Positions 1 through 7,295 of a stretch of 56,647 nt of DNA are shown in pieces. The notes under the pieces are model-generated. The model did not search any database. It was not told the DNA's origin and saw only the letters and a list, made by a program, of their open reading frames with translations. This DNA comes from Faecalimonas umbilicata (GTDB lineage: Bacteria > Bacillota > Clostridia > Lachnospirales > Lachnospiraceae): the NCBI RefSeq assembly GCF_004346095.1, contig NZ_SLZV01000023.1, positions 1 through 56,647 on the forward strand, written 5' to 3'. The translations under genes were made by a program, and so were the position numbers. Positions within the stretch are counted from its first letter, which is position 1, and each line of letters opens with the position of its first letter.

Positions 1-27
1 ATAAAATCATAAAATTTGACGAAAAAA

Positions 28-45
28 TAAGCCATGAATGGCTTA
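28..45. repeat. Perfect inverted repeat
   Basis: TAAGCCAT-GA-ATGGCTTA is a perfect 8-bp inverted repeat with a 2-nt centre. No T-run follows it, so it is not a clear terminator. It may be an operator or the remains of a hairpin of the gene to the left of the window. The rest of 1-264 shows no supported gene. Confidence 0.4.
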
Positions 46-146
46 AATAAGGGGTTTCTAAGGAAAGTTATAAAAATGATGTGTCAAACTCCCGTCACAG
101 ACGTTTCTTCTTAAAAAGAGAACTGTAAAGAAAAGGGACGATAAGA

Positions 147-175
147 TTGTAAGGATCCCGTTTTGGGTGTATAAT
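147..175 (+). promoter_or_regulatory. Promoter of the NifX-like gene
   Basis: TTGTAA (147-152), a 17-nt spacer and TATAAT (170-175) lie about 90 nt before the start codon. This is a good sigma-A type match. Confidence 0.55.
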
Positions 176-264
176 AAAAAAGAAATACCAGTGTGGTTCA
201 TAAATAAAGAGAAAAGAACTTTGTTTACTGGCATTGACAGAATCGAAATGGAGGGAAGATTCAA

Positions 265-666
265 ATGAAAATTGCAGTAACATATGAAGAAGGAAAGGTG
301 TTTCAGCATTTTGGACACACAGAACACTTCAAATTTTATGAGGTGGAAGACGGAAAAGTCACAACGAGTCAAGTTGTAGACACGAACGGAAGCGGACATG
401 GAGCGCTTGCAGGACTGCTTGCGGAGCATCAAGTGGATGTTTTAATCTGCGGCGGTATTGGAGGCGGCGCACAGGCAGCGCTTGCGGAAGCGGGAATCAA
501 GCTTTATGGAGGAGTGACCGGAGAGGCAGATCAAGCTGTTGAGGCATTTTTAAACGAAGCACTTTCTTATGATCCAAATGTGAAATGCAGTCATCATGAA
601 GGGGAACACGAGCATCATGAGAACTGTGCAGGCGGCGGATGCGGAAGTGGTCACTGCGGACATTAA
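265..666 (+). CDS. NifX/NifB-type iron-molybdenum cofactor-binding domain protein
   Basis: This 133-aa protein resembles the dinitrogenase iron-molybdenum cofactor-binding fold (NifX, NafY and NifB C-terminus; Pfam Nitro_FeMo-Co). It has the N-terminal MKIAVTYEEGKVFQHFGH segment and the glycine-rich CGGIGGGAQAALAEAGI core near residues 69-85. After about residue 108 comes a tail very rich in His and Cys (HHEGEHEHHENC, then CGSGHCGH) that looks metal-binding. Stand-alone proteins of this type are common in anaerobes without nitrogenase and are thought to handle metal clusters; no nif genes are near. The start has a GAGGGAAG ribosome binding site. The gene has its own promoter and a terminator after it. 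The exact cofactor is unknown. Confidence 0.85.
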   Translation: MKIAVTYEEGKVFQHFGHTEHFKFYEVEDGKVTTSQVVDTNGSGHGALAGLLAEHQVDVLICGGIGGGAQAALAEAGIKLYGGVTGEADQAVEAFLNEALSYDPNVKCSHHEGEHEHHENCAGGGCGSGHCGH

Positions 667-687
667 AAGAATAAATAAGAGATTCGT

Positions 688-718
688 AGGCTACCGGAAA
701 AACGGTAGTCTATTTTCT
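688..718 (+). terminator. Rho-independent terminator after the NifX-like gene
   Basis: GGCTACCG (689-696) pairs with CGGTAGTC (703-710) around an A-rich loop, followed by TATTTTCT. Confidence 0.7.
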
Positions 719-786
719 ACTCGTTTAAGACCTGGGAGCAGGTACAAAATAGAAAGATCAGACTATTAAGAAGAAAGGTTGATGTC

Positions 787-1680
787 ATGATAACAGAAAA
801 GAAAGAGAAGCGGATTTTAATGATGTCCTTTATTTCAGGACTTGCGTTTGCTGTCATAGAATTTATATTTTCTATTTACAGTCACTCACAATCAGCTTTG
901 ACGGATGCGGTATATGATGCTTCCGAATTAGTATTTATCGCTTTGTTACTATTTTTAACACCATTGTTTCATAAGCCGGTATCGGAAAAACATCCCTATG
1001 GATATTTTCAGATCGAGTCCATATTTGTCATTATCAAAGGAGTCATGATGCTGTCAGTGACAATGGGAGTTTCGGCAGAGATTATTGAGTCGGCATTATC
1101 GGGTGGTAATGCGGTGAATAATGCACAAATTTCTGTTTTTCAATTATTTTTGGGGATAGCAAGTATTATTATTTTTGTGATTATGAAAAAGTGGAACAAA
1201 AATTTATCCTCTCCTACCATTGAAGCAGAATTGTTAGGATGGAAATTGGATATTGTTTACAGCTTGGGTATGTCATTTGCCTTTTTTATATCACTTTATT
1301 TAGAGCGCACACCGCTTGCGTTTGTAGCTCCATATTTTGATCAGATTGTGGCGGTAGTAGTGATGATCTTCATGCTTCCGGAAAGTGTGAAAGTATTGTG
1401 GAATGCGATAAAAGAAGTATTTTTGTTTTCACCGGAAAAACATGTAGTGGACGAGATTAAAACACTTTGCAATCCGATTTTAGAGAAATATCAGTTTTCC
1501 CCTGTATTTTATGATGTGACTAAGACAGGACGGCATTTATGGATCGCAGTCTATTTTCAGATTGCAACAGAAAGTATGTCTGTGCGGGACTTGGAGTCTG
1601 CATTGAGACAGGTAAATGAGCAGACAAAGGAAAAATACCAGGAATGCACGTGTGAATTGATTTTAGTACCCGGAAAATAA
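787..1680 (+). CDS. Cation diffusion facilitator (CDF) family efflux protein
   Basis: This 297-aa membrane protein has about six hydrophobic segments and a soluble C-terminal domain of about 90 residues, the usual CDF layout. The TM2 motif SALTDAVYDASE and the following HPYGYFQIES loop are typical of the family, which exports divalent metals in exchange for protons. In TM5, where zinc transporters have HxxxD, this protein has GWKLD, so one of the four usual ligands is missing and the substrate cannot be assigned by motif. The gene stands alone between a terminator and the ABC importer promoter. A short GC-rich hairpin (730-743) lies in its leader. Confidence 0.85.
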   Translation: MITEKKEKRILMMSFISGLAFAVIEFIFSIYSHSQSALTDAVYDASELVFIALLLFLTPLFHKPVSEKHPYGYFQIESIFVIIKGVMMLSVTMGVSAEIIESALSGGNAVNNAQISVFQLFLGIASIIIFVIMKKWNKNLSSPTIEAELLGWKLDIVYSLGMSFAFFISLYLERTPLAFVAPYFDQIVAVVVMIFMLPESVKVLWNAIKEVFLFSPEKHVVDEIKTLCNPILEKYQFSPVFYDVTKTGRHLWIAVYFQIATESMSVRDLESALRQVNEQTKEKYQECTCELILVPGK

Positions 1681-1683
1681 AAT

Positions 1684-1713
1684 ATGATTTGGAAAGAGAT
1701 GATTTGGAAAGAG
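1684..1713 (+). repeat. 15-bp tandem direct repeat
   Basis: ATGATTTGGAAAGAG occurs twice back to back (1684-1698 and 1699-1713), directly upstream of the ABC importer promoter. It could be two binding sites for a regulator or a simple duplication. Confidence 0.85.
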
Positions 1714-1725
1714 AAAACAATTGCA

Positions 1726-1754
1726 TTGACATCATCTATATGATTATTTATAAT
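1726..1754 (+). promoter_or_regulatory. Consensus sigma-A promoter of the ABC importer
   Basis: TTGACA (1726-1731), 17 nt, then TATAAT (1749-1754) is a full consensus match. It lies about 70 nt before the substrate-binding protein start, so the operon is probably strongly expressed unless repressed. Confidence 0.85.
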
Positions 1755-1826
1755 ATCAGTTTGAATTACATGTATTCCGTTGTTAAACTAAAAAAGGAAT
1801 AGAAAACAATACAAGGAGGAAATAAG

Positions 1827-3092
1827 ATGAGAAAGAAATTAGTCAGTTTATTGTTAGTGACTGCTATGTCAGTGACTGCTTTAGCAGGATGCGGTTCCAA
1901 AGCTGACGGAACTGAAGGAAGTAAAAAAGAAGCGCAGTCTATTACATTTATGGCTCCTGATTGGGCGGTACCGACAGATGAACAGCTGGATGAATTTACA
2001 AAAGAAACAGGAATAGAAGTTGTAGTCAATGAAGTTGGCTGGGATGATATTCGTGAAAAAATGGTTACTGCAGCTGCAGGAGGACAGGCCGTTGCAGATG
2101 TGGTAGAAGTAGACTGGTCATGGGTTGGTGAATTTTATGCGGCTGACTGGTTAGAGCCATTAGAGGTTTCTGATGAAGTAAAAGCAGATATGCCTACTCT
2201 GGAAACATTTACAAAAGATGGAAAAGTACTTGCAATCCCATATGCAAACGATTACCGTTTATCTTACTATAATACAGAACAGTTTGAAAAAGCCGGAATT
2301 ACAGAGGAGCCTCAGACATGGGAGGATGTGCTGGAAGCATGCCGAACATTAAAATCTACAGGGACAGTAGAGCATCCTTTTGCAATTGCATTAAATGCAG
2401 AGGAAAAAACAACAACCTGTTTGATGTGGCTTGCATATACGATGAATGGTGTTGTCTATAATGAAGATGGTACTTTAAATGAAGAATCTGTAACAGAGGC
2501 TTTAAAGTACATGGAAACTCTGATTCAGGAAGAACTTGTAGATCCGGCAGATAAGACTTCATCTGGTATGGATGCCTATAAACGTCTGACAGGTGGAAGC
2601 GCAAGCTTCTTAACAGGACCGACTTCTTTTGTATCCAGAAGCACAAATCCAGAGGAGTGCAGCGTTGTCGGACAGATTACACCAATCCTTACACCGGGAA
2701 AAGAAGGAAAATCCGAAGTGACAATGGCTCTCCCAGAAGCGCTTGGTGTAACAAAATTTTCTAAAAACAAAGAGGCAGCGAAAAAATTTGTTGAGTGGTA
2801 TACATCTGCTGATATGCAGAAAAAATTAAACGAAACAAACAGTGCGATTCCAACAAGAAATTCAGTGTTAGAAGAACTTATCAACGATGATAAAATTCAG
2901 AATGCTGGTGCAATGCTGGAAGAGGCGAAGTTAATTTCTTCTCCATTCCCGGATGGAATCCCGTCTTACTATGCGGAGATGAGCAATGCAATGTACAATG
3001 CAATCAACAAAATGGCTCTTGGTGAACTGACAGCTGAAGAAGCTTTCAAAGAAATGGATACTAAGATCACTGAGTTAGCAGGACAGAAATAA
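1827..3092 (+). CDS. ABC transporter substrate-binding lipoprotein (family 1, sugar type)
   Basis: This 421-aa lipoprotein has a type II signal peptide with lipobox LAGC at about residues 18-21, so it should be anchored outside the membrane. The mature part has the family 1 solute-binding pattern: a periplasmic-binding fold with ITFMAPDW near the start, an AIPYANDYRL hinge segment and a C-terminal ETNSAIPTRNSVL segment. These proteins usually bind sugars or oligosaccharides; the ligand cannot be read from sequence. It is the first gene of a three-gene operon and its stop overlaps the next start by one base (TAATG), pointing to coupled translation. Confidence 0.92.
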   Translation: MRKKLVSLLLVTAMSVTALAGCGSKADGTEGSKKEAQSITFMAPDWAVPTDEQLDEFTKETGIEVVVNEVGWDDIREKMVTAAAGGQAVADVVEVDWSWVGEFYAADWLEPLEVSDEVKADMPTLETFTKDGKVLAIPYANDYRLSYYNTEQFEKAGITEEPQTWEDVLEACRTLKSTGTVEHPFAIALNAEEKTTTCLMWLAYTMNGVVYNEDGTLNEESVTEALKYMETLIQEELVDPADKTSSGMDAYKRLTGGSASFLTGPTSFVSRSTNPEECSVVGQITPILTPGKEGKSEVTMALPEALGVTKFSKNKEAAKKFVEWYTSADMQKKLNETNSAIPTRNSVLEELINDDKIQNAGAMLEEAKLISSPFPDGIPSYYAEMSNAMYNAINKMALGELTAEEAFKEMDTKITELAGQK

Positions 3093-3958
3093 TGAAAAAG
3101 AAGATTTTACCATATCTTTTACTCACACCCATGATACTGATCATGGGTGTATTAGTATTTTATCCGATTGCAGCAACCTTTTCTTACAGCCTAAAGTATT
3201 GGAAACTGACTGCGCCAAATGACATTCATTTTATTGGATTCGATAACTACATAAATATTTTAAAATCAGAGTCCTTCTGGTACAGCCTCCAGAATACGGT
3301 GTTCCTCCTCGTACTGATTTTGTTTGGAACAACCATTCTCGGGGTGCTGCTCTCTCTGTTTTTGAATATTGAAGTAAAGTTTTCCGGAGTTCTGCTTGCA
3401 GTTGCGGTTCTTCCGTGGGCACTGCCGCCTTATGTAAATGGAATTTTGTGGAGATTTATTTTTTACCCGGGATACGGTCTGATGAACAAGCTGCTGATCG
3501 GAATGGGAATGGTCGATCAGCCGGTCGAATGGCTCAATTCGAGGTGGACACTTCTCTTTGTCGTATCCATTGTAGTAATTTGGAGGAGCATTCCGTTTAT
3601 GGCGCTGGTATGTCTTGCCGGAAGACAGTCGATTCCACATGAATTATATGAAGCTGCAAAAATCGATGGCGCAAATGTTCCAAATATTTTTCGGCGGATC
3701 ACGTTCCCGCTGATGCTTCCGTTTATTGGAATCGGAGTGACATCCACTTCAGTGACAGCGATCAATGTTTTTGATGAGATTGTTGCGTTATCTGGTTATA
3801 GCGATCTGGGGAAAAATATCCTTGTGGAAAGCTATTTGACGACATTTAGTTTCCTGGACTTTGGAAAAGGAAGCGCAGTTACCTATCTGGTAATGTTCCT
3901 CGCCGCAATCTTAGGAATCTTTTACTTGCGGAGTCTGAATAAGGAGGTGGAATACTAA
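3092..3958 (+). CDS. ABC sugar transporter permease (MalF/UgpA type)
   Basis: This 288-aa integral membrane protein has about six membrane segments and the EAA loop YEAAKIDGANVPNIFRRITF near residues 188-207, which docks the ATPase. It is the first of two permeases of a carbohydrate ABC importer (binding-protein-dependent transport family). It overlaps its neighbours by one base on each side. No ATPase gene follows, so a shared MsmX-type ATPase elsewhere is likely. Confidence 0.92.
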   Translation: MKKKILPYLLLTPMILIMGVLVFYPIAATFSYSLKYWKLTAPNDIHFIGFDNYINILKSESFWYSLQNTVFLLVLILFGTTILGVLLSLFLNIEVKFSGVLLAVAVLPWALPPYVNGILWRFIFYPGYGLMNKLLIGMGMVDQPVEWLNSRWTLLFVVSIVVIWRSIPFMALVCLAGRQSIPHELYEAAKIDGANVPNIFRRITFPLMLPFIGIGVTSTSVTAINVFDEIVALSGYSDLGKNILVESYLTTFSFLDFGKGSAVTYLVMFLAAILGIFYLRSLNKEVEY

Positions 3959-4794
3959 TGAAATGGTTGAAAAAAGCAGGGTATGTTTTGTGCTTACTTG
4001 TATTCCTTCTTCTGACGCTTGGACCATTTGTGTGGGCGTTTATTTTGTCTATTACTCCGGAGCATGCGATGCTTGCGAAATCGACAGCGCTTCTTCCGGA
4101 AGTAGTTACCTGGAAAAACTATTTGGAACTGTTTGGAGGAAGTCGGAAAGGACAGCTTTTGTTTGCCGGCATCGCAAATTCGTTAAAAGCGGTTGGCATG
4201 ACTTTGCTGGTTGGGATTCCAATCTGTCTGATGAGTGCATACACGTTGAGTCGTATGGAATTTAAAGGGAGAAAATTCATCCGGAATCTTCTTTTGATCA
4301 CGATGGTCATTCCTGTCATGGCGACGATCATTCCGTTGTTTCGGATTTTTGTTGCCAGACAGTTGTTGGATAACGTATTTTGGCTCAGCCTTGTTTATGT
4401 CAGTTCGTATCTTCCGATGATTACCTGGCTGATGTCCAATTATTTTTCTACGATACCAAAAGAATTAGAAGAAGCGGCAGTGATTGATGGCTGCGGCAGG
4501 CTTGCTGTTTTTATGAGGATTTTTCTTCCGATTTCTTATCCGATCATCCTCTCAGCAGCATTGATCATATTTTTAAACACATGGAATCAGTTTCAGATTC
4601 CGTTAATTCTCGCTTCTTCTGTGGGGACAAAACCGGTGGCGATCGTTGTATCCGAGTTCATGACAAAGGACTCCATTCAATACGGTCTGACTGCGGCTGC
4701 AGGGATTATAACTGTGATTCCACCGGCCATTACAGCGTTAATCTTTCGAAAGTTTTTGATTTCCGGAATGATGCGTGGATCTGTAAAAGGTTAG
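3958..4794 (+). CDS. ABC sugar transporter permease (MalG/UgpE type)
   Basis: This 278-aa permease has about six membrane segments and the EAA motif EEAAVIDGCGRLAVFMRIFL around residues 172-191. It pairs with the upstream MalF-like permease to form the membrane channel. Start and upstream stop overlap (TAATG). It is the last gene of the operon; a strong terminator follows. Confidence 0.92.
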   Translation: MKWLKKAGYVLCLLVFLLLTLGPFVWAFILSITPEHAMLAKSTALLPEVVTWKNYLELFGGSRKGQLLFAGIANSLKAVGMTLLVGIPICLMSAYTLSRMEFKGRKFIRNLLLITMVIPVMATIIPLFRIFVARQLLDNVFWLSLVYVSSYLPMITWLMSNYFSTIPKELEEAAVIDGCGRLAVFMRIFLPISYPIILSAALIIFLNTWNQFQIPLILASSVGTKPVAIVVSEFMTKDSIQYGLTAAAGIITVIPPAITALIFRKFLISGMMRGSVKG

Positions 4795-4824
4795 AGCCTT
4801 CCTTTTTTCGTGGGTGAAGTGTGG

Positions 4825-4868
4825 GACTGTTGGAAAATGAAAAAACATTTTTCAACAGTCTTTTTTTG
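4825..4868 (+). terminator. Terminator of the ABC importer operon
   Basis: GACTGTTG plus A-run (from 4825) pairs with T-run plus CAACAGTC (ending 4860), followed by TTTTTTT. Confidence 0.9.
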
Positions 4869-4905
4869 CTTTTTTTAAAATATTTTGAGGGAAAGATAAA
4901 AATAT

Positions 4906-4940
4906 TATAAGTAATAGCCTATAAGTTATATAAAACTTAT
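4906..4940 (+). promoter_or_regulatory. Candidate LysR-type operator of the chromate transporter genes
   Basis: ATAAGTT-ATATAA-AACTTAT (4921-4940) is a perfect inverted repeat, with another TATAAG half-site at 4906-4911. Such AT-rich dyads are typical LysR regulator sites, and a LysR gene follows the two transporter genes. I infer the regulator-site link. Confidence 0.4.
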
Positions 4941-5030
4941 GTATTTTACAAATGATATAGAGTGTGATAAACTCATTTCGGAAACAGGGAAGACCAGAGA
5001 AGGTTTACATAGAAAATGGAGGAGAGCATT

Positions 5031-5609
5031 ATGAAAAAGGATTATAGTAAACTATGGGTGTTATTTAAGTCAATGTTTGTGCTCAGTGCATGCACATTCG
5101 GAGGGGGATTTGTCATTGTATCCTTGATGAAGAAAAAATTTGTGGAAGAGCTGCAGTGGTTGGAGGAGGATGAGATGCTTGATGTGACGGCGATCACACA
5201 GTCAGCGCCCGGTCCGCTTCCAGTGAATGCTTCGGTGATCATCGGATATCGGATCGCAGGGGTCATAGGTTCGCTGACGGCTATTCTCGGTACAATTCTT
5301 CCGCCGATGATCATTATTTCCATCATCTCACTGTTCTATGAACAGTTCCGTACCAATCCGTATATCAGTACAGCGCTGCAGGTGATGCGGGCAGGTGTGG
5401 CAGCGGTTATCTTTGACGTAGTCATTAACCTTGCTGGAAATGTGATAAAGACAAAACGGATTCTGTATATTTCCATGATGGTCATCGCTTTTGTTGCGAC
5501 GTATCTGCTGGATGTCAGCGCAATGATCATTATTCTGACTTGTCTTGGAATTGGTCTGCTGGATCTTGCTGTAGGAACTTTTCGGAAAAAGAATGGAGGG
5601 GTTGCATAA
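5031..5609 (+). CDS. Chromate transporter family protein, first half (short-chain CHR)
   Basis: This 192-aa membrane protein matches one domain of the CHR (ChrA) family: FGGGFVIVSLM followed by TAITQSAPGPLPVNASVIIGYRIAG. Short-chain CHR proteins occur as adjacent pairs that together equal one long ChrA. The start at 5031 is chosen because GGAGGAG (5018-5024) is a ribosome binding site for it; an ATG at 5016 lies inside that site. True substrates in non-resistant anaerobes are uncertain and may be other oxyanions. It is followed directly by the second half. Confidence 0.9.
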   Translation: MKKDYSKLWVLFKSMFVLSACTFGGGFVIVSLMKKKFVEELQWLEEDEMLDVTAITQSAPGPLPVNASVIIGYRIAGVIGSLTAILGTILPPMIIISIISLFYEQFRTNPYISTALQVMRAGVAAVIFDVVINLAGNVIKTKRILYISMMVIAFVATYLLDVSAMIIILTCLGIGLLDLAVGTFRKKNGGVA

Positions 5610-6182
5610 ATGTTATTATTAAAATTATTTTTTGCTTTCATACAAGTTGGAATGTTCAGTGTAGGCGGTGGATATGCTGCTATTCCACTGATTCAGGAAC
5701 AGATTGTCAATATTTACGGGTTAATGACACTGGAAGAATTTTCAGATTTGATCACGGTTGCAGAGATGACGCCGGGACCGATTTCCATCAATTCAGCAAC
5801 GTTCGTAGGAATGCGGATTGCAGGGATTCCAGGTGTTCTGCTCTGTTCGATTGGATGTATCATACCATCCTTTTGCATTTGTCTGATCCTTGCACATTTC
5901 TATTATAAATATCGTTCGGTTGGTGGTGTGCAGGTTGTTCTTGGAGCAATGCGGCCGGCAGTTGTATCTCTGATCGCCTCTGCAGGTGCGTCCATTTTGA
6001 TGTTGGGATTATTCCAGGCAGAGTTAAGAGAAGTGGTAGTTGGTGAACTTCGCGTTGTAGAGTTGGGAATTTTTGTGGTAGCACTGTTCCTCCTGAGAAA
6101 ATACAAAGTAAGCGCAATTGCAATTATTTTGGGAAGCGGTGTTGTCGGGACGATAATTTATGCACTGTTGGGAGCCATCTAA
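5610..6182 (+). CDS. Chromate transporter family protein, second half (short-chain CHR)
   Basis: This 190-aa membrane protein starts immediately after its partner's stop codon. It has the paralogous CHR motif SVGGGYAAIPLIQ followed by VAEMTPGPISINSATFVGMRIAG. The two products should form a heteromeric transporter. The ribosome binding site (GGAGGGG) lies inside the end of the first gene, so translation is coupled. Confidence 0.9.
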   Translation: MLLLKLFFAFIQVGMFSVGGGYAAIPLIQEQIVNIYGLMTLEEFSDLITVAEMTPGPISINSATFVGMRIAGIPGVLLCSIGCIIPSFCICLILAHFYYKYRSVGGVQVVLGAMRPAVVSLIASAGASILMLGLFQAELREVVVGELRVVELGIFVVALFLLRKYKVSAIAIILGSGVVGTIIYALLGAI

Positions 6183-6272
6183 ATCACTGTGAGGTTCATC
6201 CGGAAAAGCAGAAGAATCCGAAGATTTTAGGGAAAAAGAAGAGCAGGGACCAAGATAGAAGGGAAGGAACAT

Positions 6273-7148
6273 ATGACAATCAGGCATTTGAAAATATTTA
6301 CGGCGGTAGCAGATTACGGCGGGATGAGCAAGGCGGCAAAGATGCTGCACATCTCTCAGCCGAGTATCAGCCAGGCAGTTTCAGAACTTGAGAAACATTA
6401 TGGAGTAAAGCTGTTTGAACGGCTTTCACAAAAGATATATTTGACGAAAGAAGGAGAGCTGATGCTCTCTTTTTCCCGTCATATTCTCGATTCGTTCGAC
6501 CATATGGAAGCGGCGATGAACCGGGCAGTAGAAACAACAAGTCTGCGGATTGGATGCAGCGTATCTGTGGGCACATGTCTGATCAATGATATTCTGGATC
6601 AGGCAGAGAAACGGATCCCAGAATGTATGATCAGTGTCAATGTGAGCAATTCTTCAGAGATTGAGAGACAGATTTTAAATAATGAAGTGGATCTTGGAAT
6701 TGTGGAAGGAATTTTAAAAAGCAAGGATCTCGTCCTGACACCTGTCTGTAAGGATGAGATGGTTGTCGTTTGTGGAAGAGAGCACTGGCTTGCAAAAGAG
6801 AGAGGTGTGACATTGGAGATGCTCCAGGGGGAGTCATACATTAGCAGAGAAAGCGGCAGCGCGGAGCGCAATCAGATTGAAAAGATGTTTGAGGATCGTG
6901 GAGTACAGCTTCGCAGGACATTTTGCAGTACGAATACGGAAGCAATTAAAAATGCGGTGATCCGTGGAAGAGGGATTGCCATTTTCTCAAGAAGAATGAT
7001 CGAGAAAGAGGCAGAAGACAGAAGCATTGTCATACTGCCGTTAAAGGAGATCAGTGTCACAAGGAACATCCATCTTGCCATTCATAAAAATAAATATTTG
7101 TCAGAGGAAATCAAAGTACTTCAGGAAATTTTATTGAGCAGTTGCTAA
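6273..7148 (+). CDS. LysR family transcriptional regulator (chromate transporter neighbour)
   Basis: This 291-aa protein has an N-terminal winged helix-turn-helix (residues 1-60, MTIRHLKIFTAVADYGGMSK, then SQPSISQAVSELEKHYG) and a C-terminal periplasmic-binding-like effector domain (about 85-290). It sits 90 bp after the chr pair on the same strand and may control it through the dyad at 4921-4940. The effector is unknown. Confidence 0.92.
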   Translation: MTIRHLKIFTAVADYGGMSKAAKMLHISQPSISQAVSELEKHYGVKLFERLSQKIYLTKEGELMLSFSRHILDSFDHMEAAMNRAVETTSLRIGCSVSVGTCLINDILDQAEKRIPECMISVNVSNSSEIERQILNNEVDLGIVEGILKSKDLVLTPVCKDEMVVVCGREHWLAKERGVTLEMLQGESYISRESGSAERNQIEKMFEDRGVQLRRTFCSTNTEAIKNAVIRGRGIAIFSRRMIEKEAEDRSIVILPLKEISVTRNIHLAIHKNKYLSEEIKVLQEILLSSC

Positions 7149-7295
7149 TTTTTCCAGATTGTACAGACATATGGATTTGAGGAGAGCTAAATCGGATCAG
7201 CTATGATTTTGTTTAAGTACATTTAAGGTAACCTCTGTATACTGTTGTCAAGAAACAGATTAGCTATTCAGACAGTATCAGAAGGAGAAAAATAG

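Noticed and set aside
58-432. 124-aa minus-strand ORF at the left edge
   Set aside because: It overlaps the NifX-like gene and its promoter and has no family features.
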